64,000 nucleotides of DNA from Chrysomallon squamiferum (GCA_012295275.1 CM022674.1:7766409-7830408), one strand, 5' to 3'. Positions 1 through 11,339 are shown, counted from the first letter of the stretch. The notes: a model not told the origin generated them from the letters alone. Made by a program: numbers and translations.

Positions 1-73
1 ATGATACTTTCAGGTGCGAGATTATTCATTTATTTCATTAAATGTTGACTGCAATATTACTGGGTTTTTTTAC

Positions 74-240
74 CTCATCAATACCCTGGCTAATTCTTTG
101 TTTTGTATCAGGTCTATGGTTGTATTGCCATCTTTGTTTTTTATTGTGAGATTTGCTCCTTGATCAGCCAGCATGTAAAGAATATCAATAGATGTATCAT
201 CTTCTTCTGTTATCTCATTCACATTTTGGATAAAAATGTC
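74..240 (-). pseudogene. Inverted ankyrin-repeat exon of the MIB-ANK-PARP family
   Basis: On the minus strand this 167-base exon has the same length, acceptor (tttcag) and donor (GATGAG/gtaa) as exon 16 of copy B (24,540-24,706), and its translation differs at only a few residues. It encodes the last ankyrin repeats, including the stretch ANLTIKNKDGNTTIDLIQNK. Intronic similarity to copy B continues on the exon's 5' side to about position 490 and stops abruptly there. Beyond the donor (1-73) similarity also stops. The exon is open, but it lies opposite in direction to copy A next door, so it is most simply a displaced piece of that duplicate. It could instead belong to a third copy lying left of the window. 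Confidence 0.8.
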
Positions 241-490
241 CTGAAATGAACAAGACAACATCATATAAATTTATTATTGTTTTAATGATGTTACTGTTTT
301 AATGTATATCTCAGGCGCTACAAATACATGGTTTATTAAAATTCATTATACTTCCAAGTAATTATTTTATTATCATCATTCATAAATTTTGCGATAGTAA
401 AAATAACTAATAATATTACAAGACATATATAATAGACACTGTCCAACTTACATTGATACTGTAGTTTTATGACATTAGTAGAAACTTTAC
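241..490 (-). repeat. Inverted duplicate of copy B intron 15 sequence
   Basis: Read on the minus strand, this stretch matches the 3' part of the intron before exon 16 of copy B (about 24,290-24,539), including the short accidental open frame around KVSTNIIKLQYQ. Together with the exon at 74-240 it forms one inverted block. The block meets + strand copy A sequence (similar to copy B intron 1) near 490-498. Confidence 0.7.
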
Positions 491-497
491 CTATCGC

Positions 498-1385
498 TGT
501 TGTTGTTAAAAACGAACACAATCATCACCGTTATCATTTTATTCTTTTAAGAAGTGTTTCTATATTTTCTTAAATTAGTCATCTTATGTCAGAGTTTATT
601 GTCAAAGTTATGTTTTGCACTGTACTGAAACTGAAAATGTTTTTATTTGGAAAAAAACCTACTAAGATTTTTTGAGGCACATTCTTGTTGCGGGAATATA
701 GACTAGTGCATTTTAGTAACTATACGCATATAATATTTCACTTGATTTATTATCAGTCTTTCCATATTTCATCCATGTACCATGCCATTCGCTCTAGAGT
801 TATCCCTCATCTCTACTAACAGAACACCACAGCTCTGATATATTATACCTTGTTTTACTAACATTTTATAGACTTTAAACTGTAGTGTCAGGAACTTTTA
901 ATTATTTGGCAAGTGTTTTTAGATTGCTAAAACATGTTTTGACAAAACGCAATCTCTCAACCATGAAAATCATGCGGAAATACAGCATCAGTTATGTCCC
1001 TTCTATAGATGTCGTCTGTCACTAGTGTCCGAATTCAGAACCAAAATCTAATTATCTCTAAAAAATAAATAAATAAATAAATAAATAGAATCAAGAATAT
1101 TAAAGAAAACCAAAGCAAAAATGTAATTTTATTTTCTACAAAGGGAAACAATCTTGGAGTAATTATTTTCTCGCTAATAAATGATTAATTTGTAGTTATA
1201 AATAACCATAATGATAATCTAAGACTAATCATACTATACTTAGTGTAACTAGTTTTTGCATGTCTGACACTGTGACAGATTATATCAACATTTATCATCT
1301 TTAGAACGTAATGATTATTTATTGTTATTATTATTATAATCATCATCATCATCAACTCACAAGAACAATATTATGTAATTTTTAG
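498..1385 (+). other. Duplicate of copy B intron 1; no exon 1
   Basis: This stretch resembles 11,445-12,189 of copy B at many points: the GTTGTTGTTAAAAACGAA start, the cttaaattag/tatgtcagagttta block, and the run into the ZZ exon acceptor. Copy B's first coding exon is not present here; the inverted block occupies its expected place. A (AAAT)n run at about 1,061-1,085 is the only other structure seen. Confidence 0.65.
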
Positions 1386-4300
1386 GTTGTGTTCATAATC
1401 ATATTATATGTGATGTTTGCAAAATGGATCCAATAGAAGGTATGCGATGGAAGTGTGCTACCTGCAGTAACTTCGACCTTTGCACTCTGTGTTACATGAG
1501 TGGAAAACATGATCTTAGTCATCCTTTCCTTCTCCATCAAACACAGGCATCTACACTGTAAGTCATCAAACCTGAGATTACATGAATAAAACAACAAAGA
1601 AAAAAATATATATATATATAAAAATAATAAAATTTAAAAACAAAAAGTAAAAAGGCCTTTTACTATTAACAGTTTTGTATATTTATTTTATTTTGAATTT
1701 AAAACCAGTTTATCTTCACAAATGATTTTAAAAGGGAATGTATTAGTGCTTAAAAATGTTCATTTCTCTTAGAGTTCCTATTGATTCAAGAAAGATGCTA
1801 AAACCAGAAACTGTGCATGGAATTTTACCAGGTGCTAGTGTTAAGAGAGGGTTACACTGGAAGTGGAGTAATCAGGATGGTAAGTATTTTCTCAGTAAAG
1901 AGTTCACAGTGAGGTCAGTAGTGTACTTCTTACTATGTTAAAATACATTTATGGTTAAAATGGAAAATTAGAAGAATTTACACCAAGGAGTTTAGTAATT
2001 TTATACAATCATAAAATTTATTTTTTAAATCTTTGTGTTATTATTTATCAATATACTGTATTTAAATGGTGTTTTATTTCAGTAACTATGTGATAAAATT
2101 AATGATATGTTCCTCTGTATTTAATAATGTGATATCTTTTGAAGTTTTTTATTTTTATTAATATATAATAAAAGGAAACAATCTGACAAATATTACAAAT
2201 AAAAGTTAAGAACATTTCAGTGAAATTGTAGAAAGAAAAATATTCATTCATACAAGGGACAATCTGTGTCACACCTGATTTTTAAAATCATAAATATTGA
2301 GCTCACTCAGTAATATAATCATGGATCAAAATGGACAACTTTTTTCATTTAACCTGTTCCTTTGACAGGTGACAAATATATTTTTCATGTTTAATAAATT
2401 ATGAAATCTGAATTCTTTCCCCTACAATAATTGTGACAATAAGCATCACACTATTTTGTAATCATAAAGGTAATTAATTATACTGATTTCATTTAAGTTC
2501 CTTTAACAAATATATTTTTCTGTTTAGAAAATTATGAAAAGTGAATTCTTCAAATTTAGGTGGCAGTAAAGGAGCCGGTGATGTCATACGTTTAGTAAAG
2601 TGGTGAAAAATAGTTATAGAGGTGGTGTTAATGTTAAATGGCAGAATGATTCAGAGAATATCTACAGATACAGATGTGGAGCAGAAGGTTGTATGGATCT
2701 CATTCTGATTGCTGAAACACAACGCACGTATTACTTTCCACAGCATCTTCCTGTGTTAGGTGTGTTTCTTAAACTACCAGCAAATACATAACAACTATAC
2801 TAACAAATAATATCAAAGTGATGAATTAACAAACTAATCTGCATAAACCTGTTACTCATACAAAGTTTTAATAATTTTAGTTAATTATAAAAGAAGCAGT
2901 AATAGATGTACCACAGAAACTTGTAATAGTTTTTGACTTTTATTTTAATATCATTTTTTTTACTTTGATTAAATAATAATAGTAATGATGATAATATTAT
3001 GATGATGATGATAATGATGAAGATAAAATATTAACTAATGTAGTTTATGGGTTTAGATGTGAGAAGCCAGTCAGAATGTCAGCTGAAACCTGGAGACAAG
3101 GTACAAGTGGATATAGATGCCAAAATGGTGAAGAAAATTTTGTCAGAAACTAAAAGAATGTGGAATGAAAAGATATCTGATGTTTGTATTTATTTACTTT
3201 AATTAACTATAACATAAATGTAATTTATTCATTACATATAATACATCATGGAAAAAAGATATCTTTCTATCTGTATATATGAAATTATGCAAGTACCTTT
3301 CTTCTGCACTCAATTGTGTTTTGTCATTCAAATAAACAATTTTCATGCTTTAAATTTAATAATGACTGTGTGTTTCTGACTAAGGATAAGAAGAACAACT
3401 TTTTTTGTTCTATTTTATTGAATCTATTTACTGTTAATTTTTAATTTTATTTATTTATTTATTGATATTTTAAGTATTTGCTAATGCTTGGAACAGTCAC
3501 TGAAATAGAAGGCTCAAGAATAGCAAAAGTTCAGTATGAGGATGCACAGTCATGGTATTTCTTTAGATCAATGTTAACTAAGGTAATCTATTATTTACTT
3601 AATTTAAAATGTACATACCTTTGTTTTGTTTCTTTTTTATATATAATTAAAGAAATATTTATATAGTCTTTATTTAATTTCGAAATGTATCTCTTTAATG
3701 TTTTTTCTTCATTTTTATTTGACAAAGTATCTTCTATTTATGGTCTTTTCTTTATTTTTAGTTTAAAAGTATCTATTTGTAACCTTTTTTTATTTATGTT
3801 GTTTTATTTATTTTTCTGTAAAGAAATTCCATTTTATATTGTTCTATTTATTTTTTAGAAGTATCTTATTTATTTTTCTAAATTTTAAAGGAATGTCTAC
3901 AGATATCTAAATATTCTATATATATTTTTAATATAATTTATGTTTTCTTTTTTTTTTCTTTACTATGAACTAAGAAATATTTATGTGTTTCACATCAACT
4001 ATTTTCACTTTTTTCAGATTCACTCATTTTCTGTTGGTGAGACTGTTCAAATTCTCGAAAACATCATTTTCTTCAGGAGCTGTGAGACTGTTCAAATTCT
4101 GGAAAACATCAATGCTTTAATTCAGGAGCTTCAGATTGTTTTGAAAGGACATTTTGTGGCTGGAATGATGAAATGGCAAAATTATACATTTATTTTTCAA
4201 TTATTTTCCCTTAAATTTTTTTCACAATAAATGGTATCAAAATTAATTTAAAATTGTTTTATGTTTTGCTTCTGAAAAACCAACCATCACATAACACAGT

Positions 4301-5205
4301 CACAACATCTATAACCTAACTAGGTTGCATGAGTTACTTTTCTTACTTAACATAATTATTAATGTGGATTTGATGCCAGGCTCTTGGTGAGTTAGGAATC
4401 ATTGAGGCTGTTGATGATGATGGTGACCTGACAGTCAAAGTAGGAGAACAGCAGTGGATGTTTAGTCCTGTGTGTTGTCAGTATGTAGAGTCAGCTGATG
4501 ATAATGAATGAAAATTTCCAAAACGCCAGGTATCGGAGACACAAATGGAAATAATTTCTGGTGGTAAGTAAAACTGTTCATTTGTATTATTAGTAACAGA
4601 TTCTTCATTTTAAAACAGAACTGTTCAAGAGACTTACAGTAAGTAGCATCTGATGTAAAACAGTTCTGCTGGAAATATGGGATGTCATATATAGATTGTT
4701 AACTAAAAACAATATCCAACAAAGTTTATCAGTCTGCCAAGGTATCATCATCAAATAGCCTGGATCCACAACAAAAAACCCTGCTTACTATAATTATGAT
4801 GAACAGGTACTTCTTATTAGGTTCTGATGTACAAAGAATTAGACAAATTCTTATCTCAGTATTCTGATCATTACTCTGGTTAATTTATACCAAAGTTATA
4901 AATGTATTTTTTTATGTTTTATTTTTATATTTTGTTAATATAATTTTGTTTGTGTGAAAAAACATTAATGTGATTAAAATAAGTAATGAATATGATTATA
5001 TTTTTCTAGGTTTATGTTCAGGGTGAGAGTACTTGTTGGAAAATGTACAAAAGGTGAAAAAGGAATGAAAAAACCACCACCTGTTGACCAATCTGTGCCC
5101 GATGAACTCTATGACAGTGTCGTCAATAAGATAGACGAAACTAAGATATTTGTAATTTTTGACAATGCCCAGTGCTATGCAGAATACTTAATTGAGTACT
5201 ATTAA
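1386..5205 (+). pseudogene. Copy A: truncated, decayed duplicate of the MIB-ANK-PARP gene
   Basis: Recognisable exons by comparison with copy B: ZZ exon 1386-1557 (172 nt, intact); exon 3 1773-1879 (107 nt); second MIB/HERC2 exon 2560-2759; REP exons 3057-3181, 3475-3582, about 4018-4180 and 4380-4563; last PARP exon 5010-5205 with its stop. Lesions: exon 4 has TGG TGA in frame, a lost base and a 6-base insertion. Exon 7 has an internal tandem duplication and no longer has a GT donor. Exon 8 has an in-frame TGA at 4509-4511 where copy B has TCA. All ankyrin exons (copy B 9-16) and the first two PARP exons are missing. The deletion joint lies near 4,880-4,930, since sequence before it matches copy B intron 8 and sequence after it matches the last intron. 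It cannot encode a full protein. The ZZ exon and the last exon remain open and could be used by chimeric transcripts, but nothing here shows that. Confidence 0.85.
5010..5205 (+). pseudogene. Intact terminal PARP catalytic exon of copy A
   Basis: The acceptor tttttctag leads into an open 196-base exon ending in TAA, the same length as copy B exon 19. It contains RVLVGK, the PPPVD loop, ELYDSVV and KIFVIFDNAQCYAEYLIEYY, typical of the C-terminal beta strands of PARP10/11/12/14-type enzymes. It differs from copy B at about a dozen residues with no frameshift, in contrast to the upstream exons of copy A. Confidence 0.75.
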
Positions 5206-5700
5206 ACTGTTCACAAAAATGACAGCTAGACATGACATATGTGTTTGAACTCTTGGTTATAATACATTTGTGATGAAAGTAGTCTAAATATAAGGTGTTG
5301 TTAACTTACATTTCATTAAAGACATTAATAAAATAGATTACTAAAATGAAAAGTGATACAAAATCAATATCAGTGTGATATTCAAAGTTAACAGTCAGTA
5401 ATGAAAATTAATTTTATTAAGACAATTTTATTAATGACTGTGGTGCAGTTGTAATAATTTATATTTTAAATCTGTAGTTTTAAATGGAAACAAAAATTTT
5501 CAACCAGTTATTAAAGTTTTTCACTTAAAGTAATATTTAGAAATTATATTTTCTAAAACTAATTACACTGTAGTTCAGAATTATTTGAACATGTAATATC
5601 AAAATTGGAATTATTTACGCACACAAATATTTTATATTGAAAAACTATATATAATTTGAAAGTATTAGTAGCTAATAACTGATATGACAACTGTTAAACT
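5206..5700 (+). other. Former 3' UTR/flank of copy A
   Basis: AT-rich sequence clearly related to 28,087-28,640 downstream of copy B, starting directly after the stop (tgacagctagac is shared). No gene seen. Confidence 0.6.
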
Positions 5701-5703
5701 GCA

Positions 5704-6050
5704 TGATTCAAATGTATCATAAGATAATAACTGCTACCACTGCTGTAACTACGATTCAAATGTCTCATAAAATAATAACTGCTACATCTGCTGTAACTAC
5801 ATGATTCAAATGTCTCATAAAGTAATAACTACTACATCTGCTGTAACTACTTGATTGAAATGTCTCATAAAGTAATAACTGCTACATCTGCTGTAACTAC
5901 GTGATTCAAATGTATCATAAAATAATAACTACTACCACTGCTGTAACTACTTGATTCAAATGTCTCATAAAATAATAACTGCTACCATGCTGTAACTACG
6001 TGATTCAAATGTCTCATAAGATGATAGTTGAAGCCATAGTTAAAACTGCA
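5704..6050 (+). repeat. Minisatellite, about 50-bp unit, 7 copies
   Basis: Units contain gattcaaatgtctcataa followed by aataataactgct and ctgctgtaactac; successive gattcaaat starts fall about every 50 bases. A related array lies at the same relative place 3' of copy B (28,660-28,975), so it predates the duplication and has diverged independently. Confidence 0.85.
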
Positions 6051-6404
6051 TGATCCTTTTCTACTAGACTTGAATCTTATTCAGTATAAAATATTGCTTA
6101 TTTACTTTGTTTTCTTTTCATAAGAATTTTATCTGTATTTTATATTCTTTACTTTTTTTATAGGAATATTATATAATCTTAATAACTTGTACTAATATTA
6201 TTATTTACGGTTGAACAATATTGCAGATAATATGTAGAATTAACTCTGGCAGTTGTAACACTTCTAGTAACTGTGAATTATAATAAACAAATAAAATTAA
6301 AGTTGTGGCATTCTTTGCAATGGTTTTGTTGTTATTTCATGGGTAACATTATTACTCCTATTTTCTTTAATATTTTATTAACATTTTACTATTATTATTA
6401 TTAA

Positions 6405-6680
6405 ATCTATTTTCCATTATTTATTATTTTATTTTCGTGCTTCTATTTTGTAAAATTTAAAATTTATTTTCCATTATTTATTATTTTATTTTGTTGCGTC
6501 TATTTTGTAAAATTTAAATTTTATTTTACATTATTTATTATTTTATTTTGTTGCGTCTATTTTGTAAAATTTAAATTTTGTTTTACATGATTTTATTTTC
6601 GTGCGTCTATTTTATTGTTTTTAAATGTTATTTTACATTATTTATTGTTTTATTTTCGTGCATCTGTTTTGTTCAATTTA
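6405..6680 (+). repeat. Minisatellite, about 55-65-bp unit, 4-5 copies
   Basis: Repeats of tttacattatttattattt, then attttgttgcgtctatttt and gtaaaatttaaattt. The equivalent place 3' of copy B (about 30,340-30,410) has a single unit, so the expansion is private to copy A. Confidence 0.75.
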
Positions 6681-6702
6681 AATGCTATATGTTTCTATAT
6701 AG

Positions 6703-6822
6703 ATGACTTATACATCAAAAGAAGTAACATATGATAACAGTAGGACAAAAAAAGGAAAAGCGATATTGCGAATCATTGCCTTGCAAGGTGAAAAACTCTA
6801 TTTTAGTTTCCAGGATATTCAG
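6703..6822 (+). other. Exon-like open segment shared by the 3' flanks of both copies
   Basis: Preceded by a possible acceptor (tctatatag) and followed by a possible donor (CAG/gtaatt), this 120-base stretch starts with ATG and is open for 40 codons, with MTYTSKEVTYDNS near the start. The copy at 30,434-30,540 keeps the same edges and an open frame from ATG but is 13 bases shorter. It could be an alternative 3' exon, the 5' exon of something lost, or duplicated non-coding DNA. I do not recognise the peptide. Confidence 0.3.
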
Positions 6823-7580
6823 GTAATTAAACACCTGTTATAGAAACAGTATATATCAGTGAGTAAATTGGGCGATTAATAATATTAAATGAAGAAGAAA
6901 AAAAGTATAATAAAAACAAATTGTCACAATATTTAGTATCACTTATACAATAAATTACAAAGCAAGTAGTAGGCTAGAAAGAGTTTAGGGAATGCGTGAA
7001 AGAAGAATTCTTAAAAGTCCTTTAGAACAAAAAAAAAAAAAAAAAAAAAAAAATGTTTTAACCTTTATTATTATTTTTATTATTTATTTATTTATTTAAT
7101 ATATAATGTTATATAGCTTCATACTATCTGCTTTCCTGTTAATAAAATACTAAAGATTATTTATTTGAAGGATATGAAAATAATCTAGGCTCGTTTCAGT
7201 ATATCTTATATTTCTACACATTAAAACAAAAGGAAAACAAAATAAACGTGCACTGTACATAGTCAAATTAAGATAGTAGCTTTCTCATTTTCCAATTTTT
7301 CTACTGCAGATAATCATGTGAAATGATGAAGACAAACTAAATGGTCACATATCCGTCATGTTTCGCTGATTATATATAAAAATAAAGGAATGATTTGTTC
7401 GGTTCAGTGCTTTCAGCTGAGTTTTCGTTTATTTCTGAACAAAAGTGTATCACTGTTTTATTATTCATTTTTGCCCTGTACTTTGTAAGTAATGGTGTCT
7501 GTGTGGTCTGAGAGATTTTATAAATTTACTCTAGTGTATTAATAAGTTCCTTTCCGGTTTATGTGAAGCAGGTAATTGTC
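6823..7580. other. End of the duplicated block, then AT-rich intergenic DNA
   Basis: Similarity to the copy B flank ends near 6,930. After that there is a poly-A run at 7,030-7,053 and otherwise unremarkable AT-rich sequence. Confidence 0.5.
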
Positions 7581-7603
7581 TGATCTTCATAATGACTCAC
7601 ATA

Positions 7604-7606
<3 letters not shown>

Positions 7607-7676
<70 letters not shown>
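7607..7676. repeat. (GT)n microsatellite
   Basis: About 34 uninterrupted GT dinucleotides. Confidence 0.97.
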
Positions 7677-7678
<2 letters not shown>

Positions 7679-7904
7679 TCTCTTTGGGATTATTATAAAG
7701 TGGTACAAATTGCAGTTTTGTAACATACATTATTATGCTTTATAAAAATAAAAAATAAATATCAGGAAAACACGAATAATAAAACTTTCCTTTCACAAAA
7801 GTCAAAAGAGTTATAACTCTTTAATGATTTTAAAGGATTTCGGAAATTGATACATTCTGTGCAAATATATTTTCTATTTATTTATTCAAACAATATTTTA
7901 TTAG

Positions 7905-7985
7905 GATGTGCGATTCGAACCATCTTCAAATGTAATTCGCCACAGTCTCGAATGCACCCTAACTATGAGCCTGCAAATTATTTAA
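7905..7985 (-). repeat. Possible tRNA-derived SINE head
   Basis: On the minus strand there is a pol III B-box-like GGTTCGAATCGC, preceded at about tRNA spacing by an A-box-like GGCTCATAGTTAGGG. The stem pairing is poor, so this is not a functional tRNA. It looks like the 5' part of a tRNA-derived SINE. Confidence 0.35.
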
Positions 7986-8003
7986 ATTATTACATTCATA
8001 TAA

Positions 8004-8006
<3 letters not shown>

Positions 8007-8094
<88 letters not shown>

Positions 8095-8118
8095 AACGCA
8101 CACACAAACAAACACACT
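8007..8118. repeat. (CT)n-(CA)n compound microsatellite
   Basis: About 32 CT units run directly into about 10 CA units and then imperfect CA repeats. Long open frames over it on both strands are Ser-Leu, Arg-Glu or Val-Cys artefacts. Confidence 0.97.
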
Positions 8119-8960
8119 TATTTCTGATATTGATAGGACTTCAAATTTTCCATTCATACAGTTTTTATACAGATAAAACGTCAAATAGAGAATAAATCAA
8201 GCGTTTAAAAGTCAATAAAAATAGGTCAAAACAGTACTTCGGATGAACAGACGCGCTTCTCAAAATATACTATAACTATTGTAAATCTTTCCGACATTCC
8301 TTTATCAGACGACACCGGTATGTTGAAATAGCTACAAAGTCTGAGGTGAATGTATAGCCAACGAAACCGAGAACAAGGTAGGAGCTACCGCGCTCTATAT
8401 ACTTTAAACGTTTTAATTCAAGAAAGGTACTTTTAAAAAAAATAATTATTCACATTTTAAAGACTGTATAAATGGTTTTAGTTTTACTGTAAAGTTTAAA
8501 CATAACGATAATGTGTATTAATTTATAACATTTTACATACCAGGAAGTATTTAAACAAGCATGTAAAATCTTGTCAAAATTTTCTTTCATTTGTTATTGT
8601 TATTGTTGTAGCTATGGTTGTTGTTGTTGTTGTTGTTATTATTATGGTTATTATGATTATGATTATTATTATTATTATTATTATTATCATTATTAATTTA
8701 TTTACTTCTTTTTTTAAATTTTAGTGAAATTAACATAAAATTAACATAAAACTACTTGCTTAAAATGTTCTAATATTTACATAAGTTTAATATAAACATA
8801 AAATCATCATATATACAAGATTAAATTATTTTATTTTTCGTTGCAAAAAAAAAAAATAATAATAATAAATAATAATAATAAATAAATAAATAAATAAAAA
8901 TAAAATCGAAAGGAAAAAAAAAAATGTCGCTGCTTGTTTCTAGCCATTCGTAACTCGTCA
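8119..8960. other. Intergenic DNA with (GTT)n/(ATT)n and A-rich runs
   Basis: Holds (GTT)n then (ATT)n at about 8,619-8,690 and A/AAT runs at 8,845-8,925. No gene seen. Confidence 0.6.
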
Positions 8961-8977
8961 GCCAATTTTTAGTTGAG

Positions 8978-8978
<1 letters not shown>

Positions 8979-9032
<54 letters not shown>
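8979..9032. repeat. (AAT)n microsatellite
   Basis: About 18 AAT trinucleotides. Confidence 0.95.
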
Positions 9033-9034
<2 letters not shown>

Positions 9035-9439
9035 TATGAAGATTAAACATTTATTAGAATATTGCGTATTATACAAGCTGTACCGGTGTATGATGTCCAA
9101 ACACAGTCGATAGTAATAGGATACGTCACTATGTCAAAAAGCCTACTAAGACTGAAGTAAAGGAAAATTAATAATTATGGCGCAAGTGGCGCGAGAACAG
9201 CCATAAGAGTATCACGCTGGAAGGAAAACCAGTCTTACCCAAGTAATATTTAACATTTCTGTTTTAATCTATGTGTTTTATTTTTAATTATTTAAACTTT
9301 GTTAATTTACTATACACTATTTAATTATTATAATCAATTATAAAATTAAAGCTAAATTTCGAAAGTTATACAGTTTTAAGTTTCGAAATCAACAATTAAG
9401 CTTGAAATCAACAATTAAGATTGAAATCAACAATAAAAA

Positions 9440-9869
9440 TAAATTTTATTCATTTTTCACTCAGTTTTAAGAGAGGCGAGGACAAAAGCAGCGGACAGTG
9501 TGATGCGTCGAGGAAATCCCTGTTACCAAGGTGCGCTGACGCGAGAGCTCTAATGAGGAGTACGGTCTTGCGTCATGCGAGAAGCTGGTTAAACTTTAAT
9601 TAATAATTAATTAAATATCACTTAAGTTTAGTCCGTTAGTTCTAAAGTTATTATGAGTTTGGTGAGCTACCATCACCACTATTAGGTGAGATCAGAGAAG
9701 GGGGCAGGTGTGTTTATGATTAACAAATAATACGCGATCAGTAATAACGAGCAGTGAGAAACGTTGGTGAAAGCTACCTGTTACTGTCTTTGACTAGACG
9801 TAGAACTACCGCCATGATCGGACTAAGATCTTTAGAGGCTCTAAGCACTACAACGATTTTGGTGCAGGT
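9440..9869 (+). promoter_or_regulatory. CpG-richer block, candidate promoter and 5' UTR exon of copy B
   Basis: In an AT-rich background this stretch is distinctly rich in CG dinucleotides (gatgcgtcgagg, gcgctgacgcgag, cgatcag, accgcc). It ends in a fair donor, TTTTGGTGCAG/gtttgtatg at 9,869/9,870. Copy B's first coding exon is preceded by acceptor-like cattgtag, so a non-coding first exon ending at 9,869 is plausible. The ATG in accgccATGATCGG at about 9,814 would be out of frame with the MIB ATG, as an upstream ORF. This is inference from base composition and splice-site look only. Confidence 0.3.
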
Positions 9870-10113
9870 TTGTATGTAACATAAAATATAAACAATAATA
9901 ACATTTATTTTTTGAAACGAAACAAAACTTATAGTAATCTGAAAAATAAAGTTTATTTTGGTGTACTGCCAACTACATTTATACTTGGAACGTTTTCTCC
10001 TATTTTTTTTTTATTTTTATTTTATTTTTTTAAATTCAGTGTTTGCTCAGATCCTCAAAACGTATTTAGTTATTAACGTACATCATTAATCTCTATCATA
10101 ATTCTTATTCGTG

Positions 10114-10114
10114 T

Positions 10115-10169
<55 letters not shown>
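10114..10169. repeat. (GT)n microsatellite
   Basis: About 27 GT units in the candidate first intron of copy B. Confidence 0.95.
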
Positions 10170-10170
<1 letters not shown>

Positions 10171-10354
10171 TGTTTGGATGTGTGTGTTATTTTTTTACAT
10201 TTCATACGTAAGGTCCTTTCTGCAATCCCTGGTTCAGTGGCACCATTTACACAAAATGACTGTTGGTAAATCAGGCTATGGAAAATTTAACTTGACGACC
10301 TAAACACGTGATTATTTATGCGTAATGGTTAATTAATGACAATATTATGTAACA

Positions 10355-10971
10355 CAGCCTGTACCCTATAACGAACGGTTTTAGCAATGAATCTGAGAAC
10401 CTCATAACGAACGCGGAAGAATATTTCTGAGGAATCAGGGGAGAATGCGAACAAGGAGAAACGGCATGTTATTCCAGCCCAAGTACTGAAAGATGTTTTC
10501 TGGAGCTGGAATGAACTTTCCAAAATTGTTAAGGAATATCATCCTGATGTTGGTGCTGTAGAAACGAGACTTAATATTTTTAATGAAACAGTGATGGTCC
10601 AGAAATCCTGGATTCCTTCTTTAAAATACCTCCTACAGACGAACTGCCTGTAGGACAATCACCAAACAGCGCTAGGAAGGATGACTTCTCTCCTTCCACT
10701 TCTTCTCAGTAAATATTTCCTCCCTCTCCTCTTCCTTCTCTCCTGCACGCTCAGCAACACTAAGATAAAATAAAGTATTCTTCATTTCACGAGTTTAAAT
10801 TTTCGTTTATAACTCATTTTACTATATTATACTACATTTGGCATTCTTAAGAAGGTGTATTTGAGGGTCAACAACGGATTACCCCTCATAACAAGTATTT
10901 TAATGGACGAGCGAGCCGTATAACGAACGAGACTCCAGAAACAATTAGATTCGTTATAGGGTACCGCACTG
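10355..10971. mobile_element. Non-autonomous Tigger/pogo-type DNA transposon
   Basis: The ends form an imperfect terminal inverted repeat: left CAGCCTGTACCCTATAACGAA, right (reverse complement) CAGTGCGGTACCCTATAACGAA, with TA next to the right end and CA (decayed TA) next to the left. Subterminal cataacgaacg motifs recur inside both ends, as in Tigger elements. The 617-bp body keeps a decayed + strand piece (about 10,465-10,720) reminiscent of the C-terminal end of a Tigger DDE transposase, around the bases for ELSKIVKEYHPDV. It lies just upstream of copy B. Confidence 0.75.
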
Positions 10972-11134
10972 TATGCTGTTGTTTGATCATTTTATCATTA
11001 GTACCAAAAATATGCGTATAAACTAAAATTATAGTCAGTGACACGAACACCCACACACAGCACAAAGACACAGAGACAGAGAATTTCACTGCAAATGTAT
11101 TCCATTTAATTCTTTTTACAAACATTGTAGAGTG

Positions 11135-11339
11135 ATGTCGGTAGGAGCACGTGTAGTTCGAGGTCCAGACTGGGCTGGTAAAGAGAAAGATGGTGGCGAA
11201 GGTGGTCTTGGAACAGTTGTGAAAGAGGATGTCACTAATGGCAAGGTGAAGGTCATATGGGACATAGGTTGCGAAGGTAGCTATCGTGCTGGATATGATG
11301 GACGATACGAACTCAGAATATATGATAACGCACCGACAG
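11135..11339 (+). CDS. Copy B exon 1: first MIB/HERC2 domain
   Basis: Encodes GARVVRGPDW, the DGGEGGLGTVV segment, a VKVIWDIG strand, YRAGYDGRYELRIYDNAPTG. This is the classic MIB/HERC2 fold signature (GxRVxRGPDWxW..DGG, then W, YRxG..G.YDL). The second W of the GPDW.W motif is not obvious. In Mind bomb this domain binds the Notch-ligand tail. It ends at donor CAG/gtaaaa in phase 1. Confidence 0.88.

Noticed and set aside
7847-8184. Frames of about 109 and 62 codons on both strands
   Set aside because: Microsatellite translation (Ser-Leu, Thr-His, Arg-Glu, Val-Cys).
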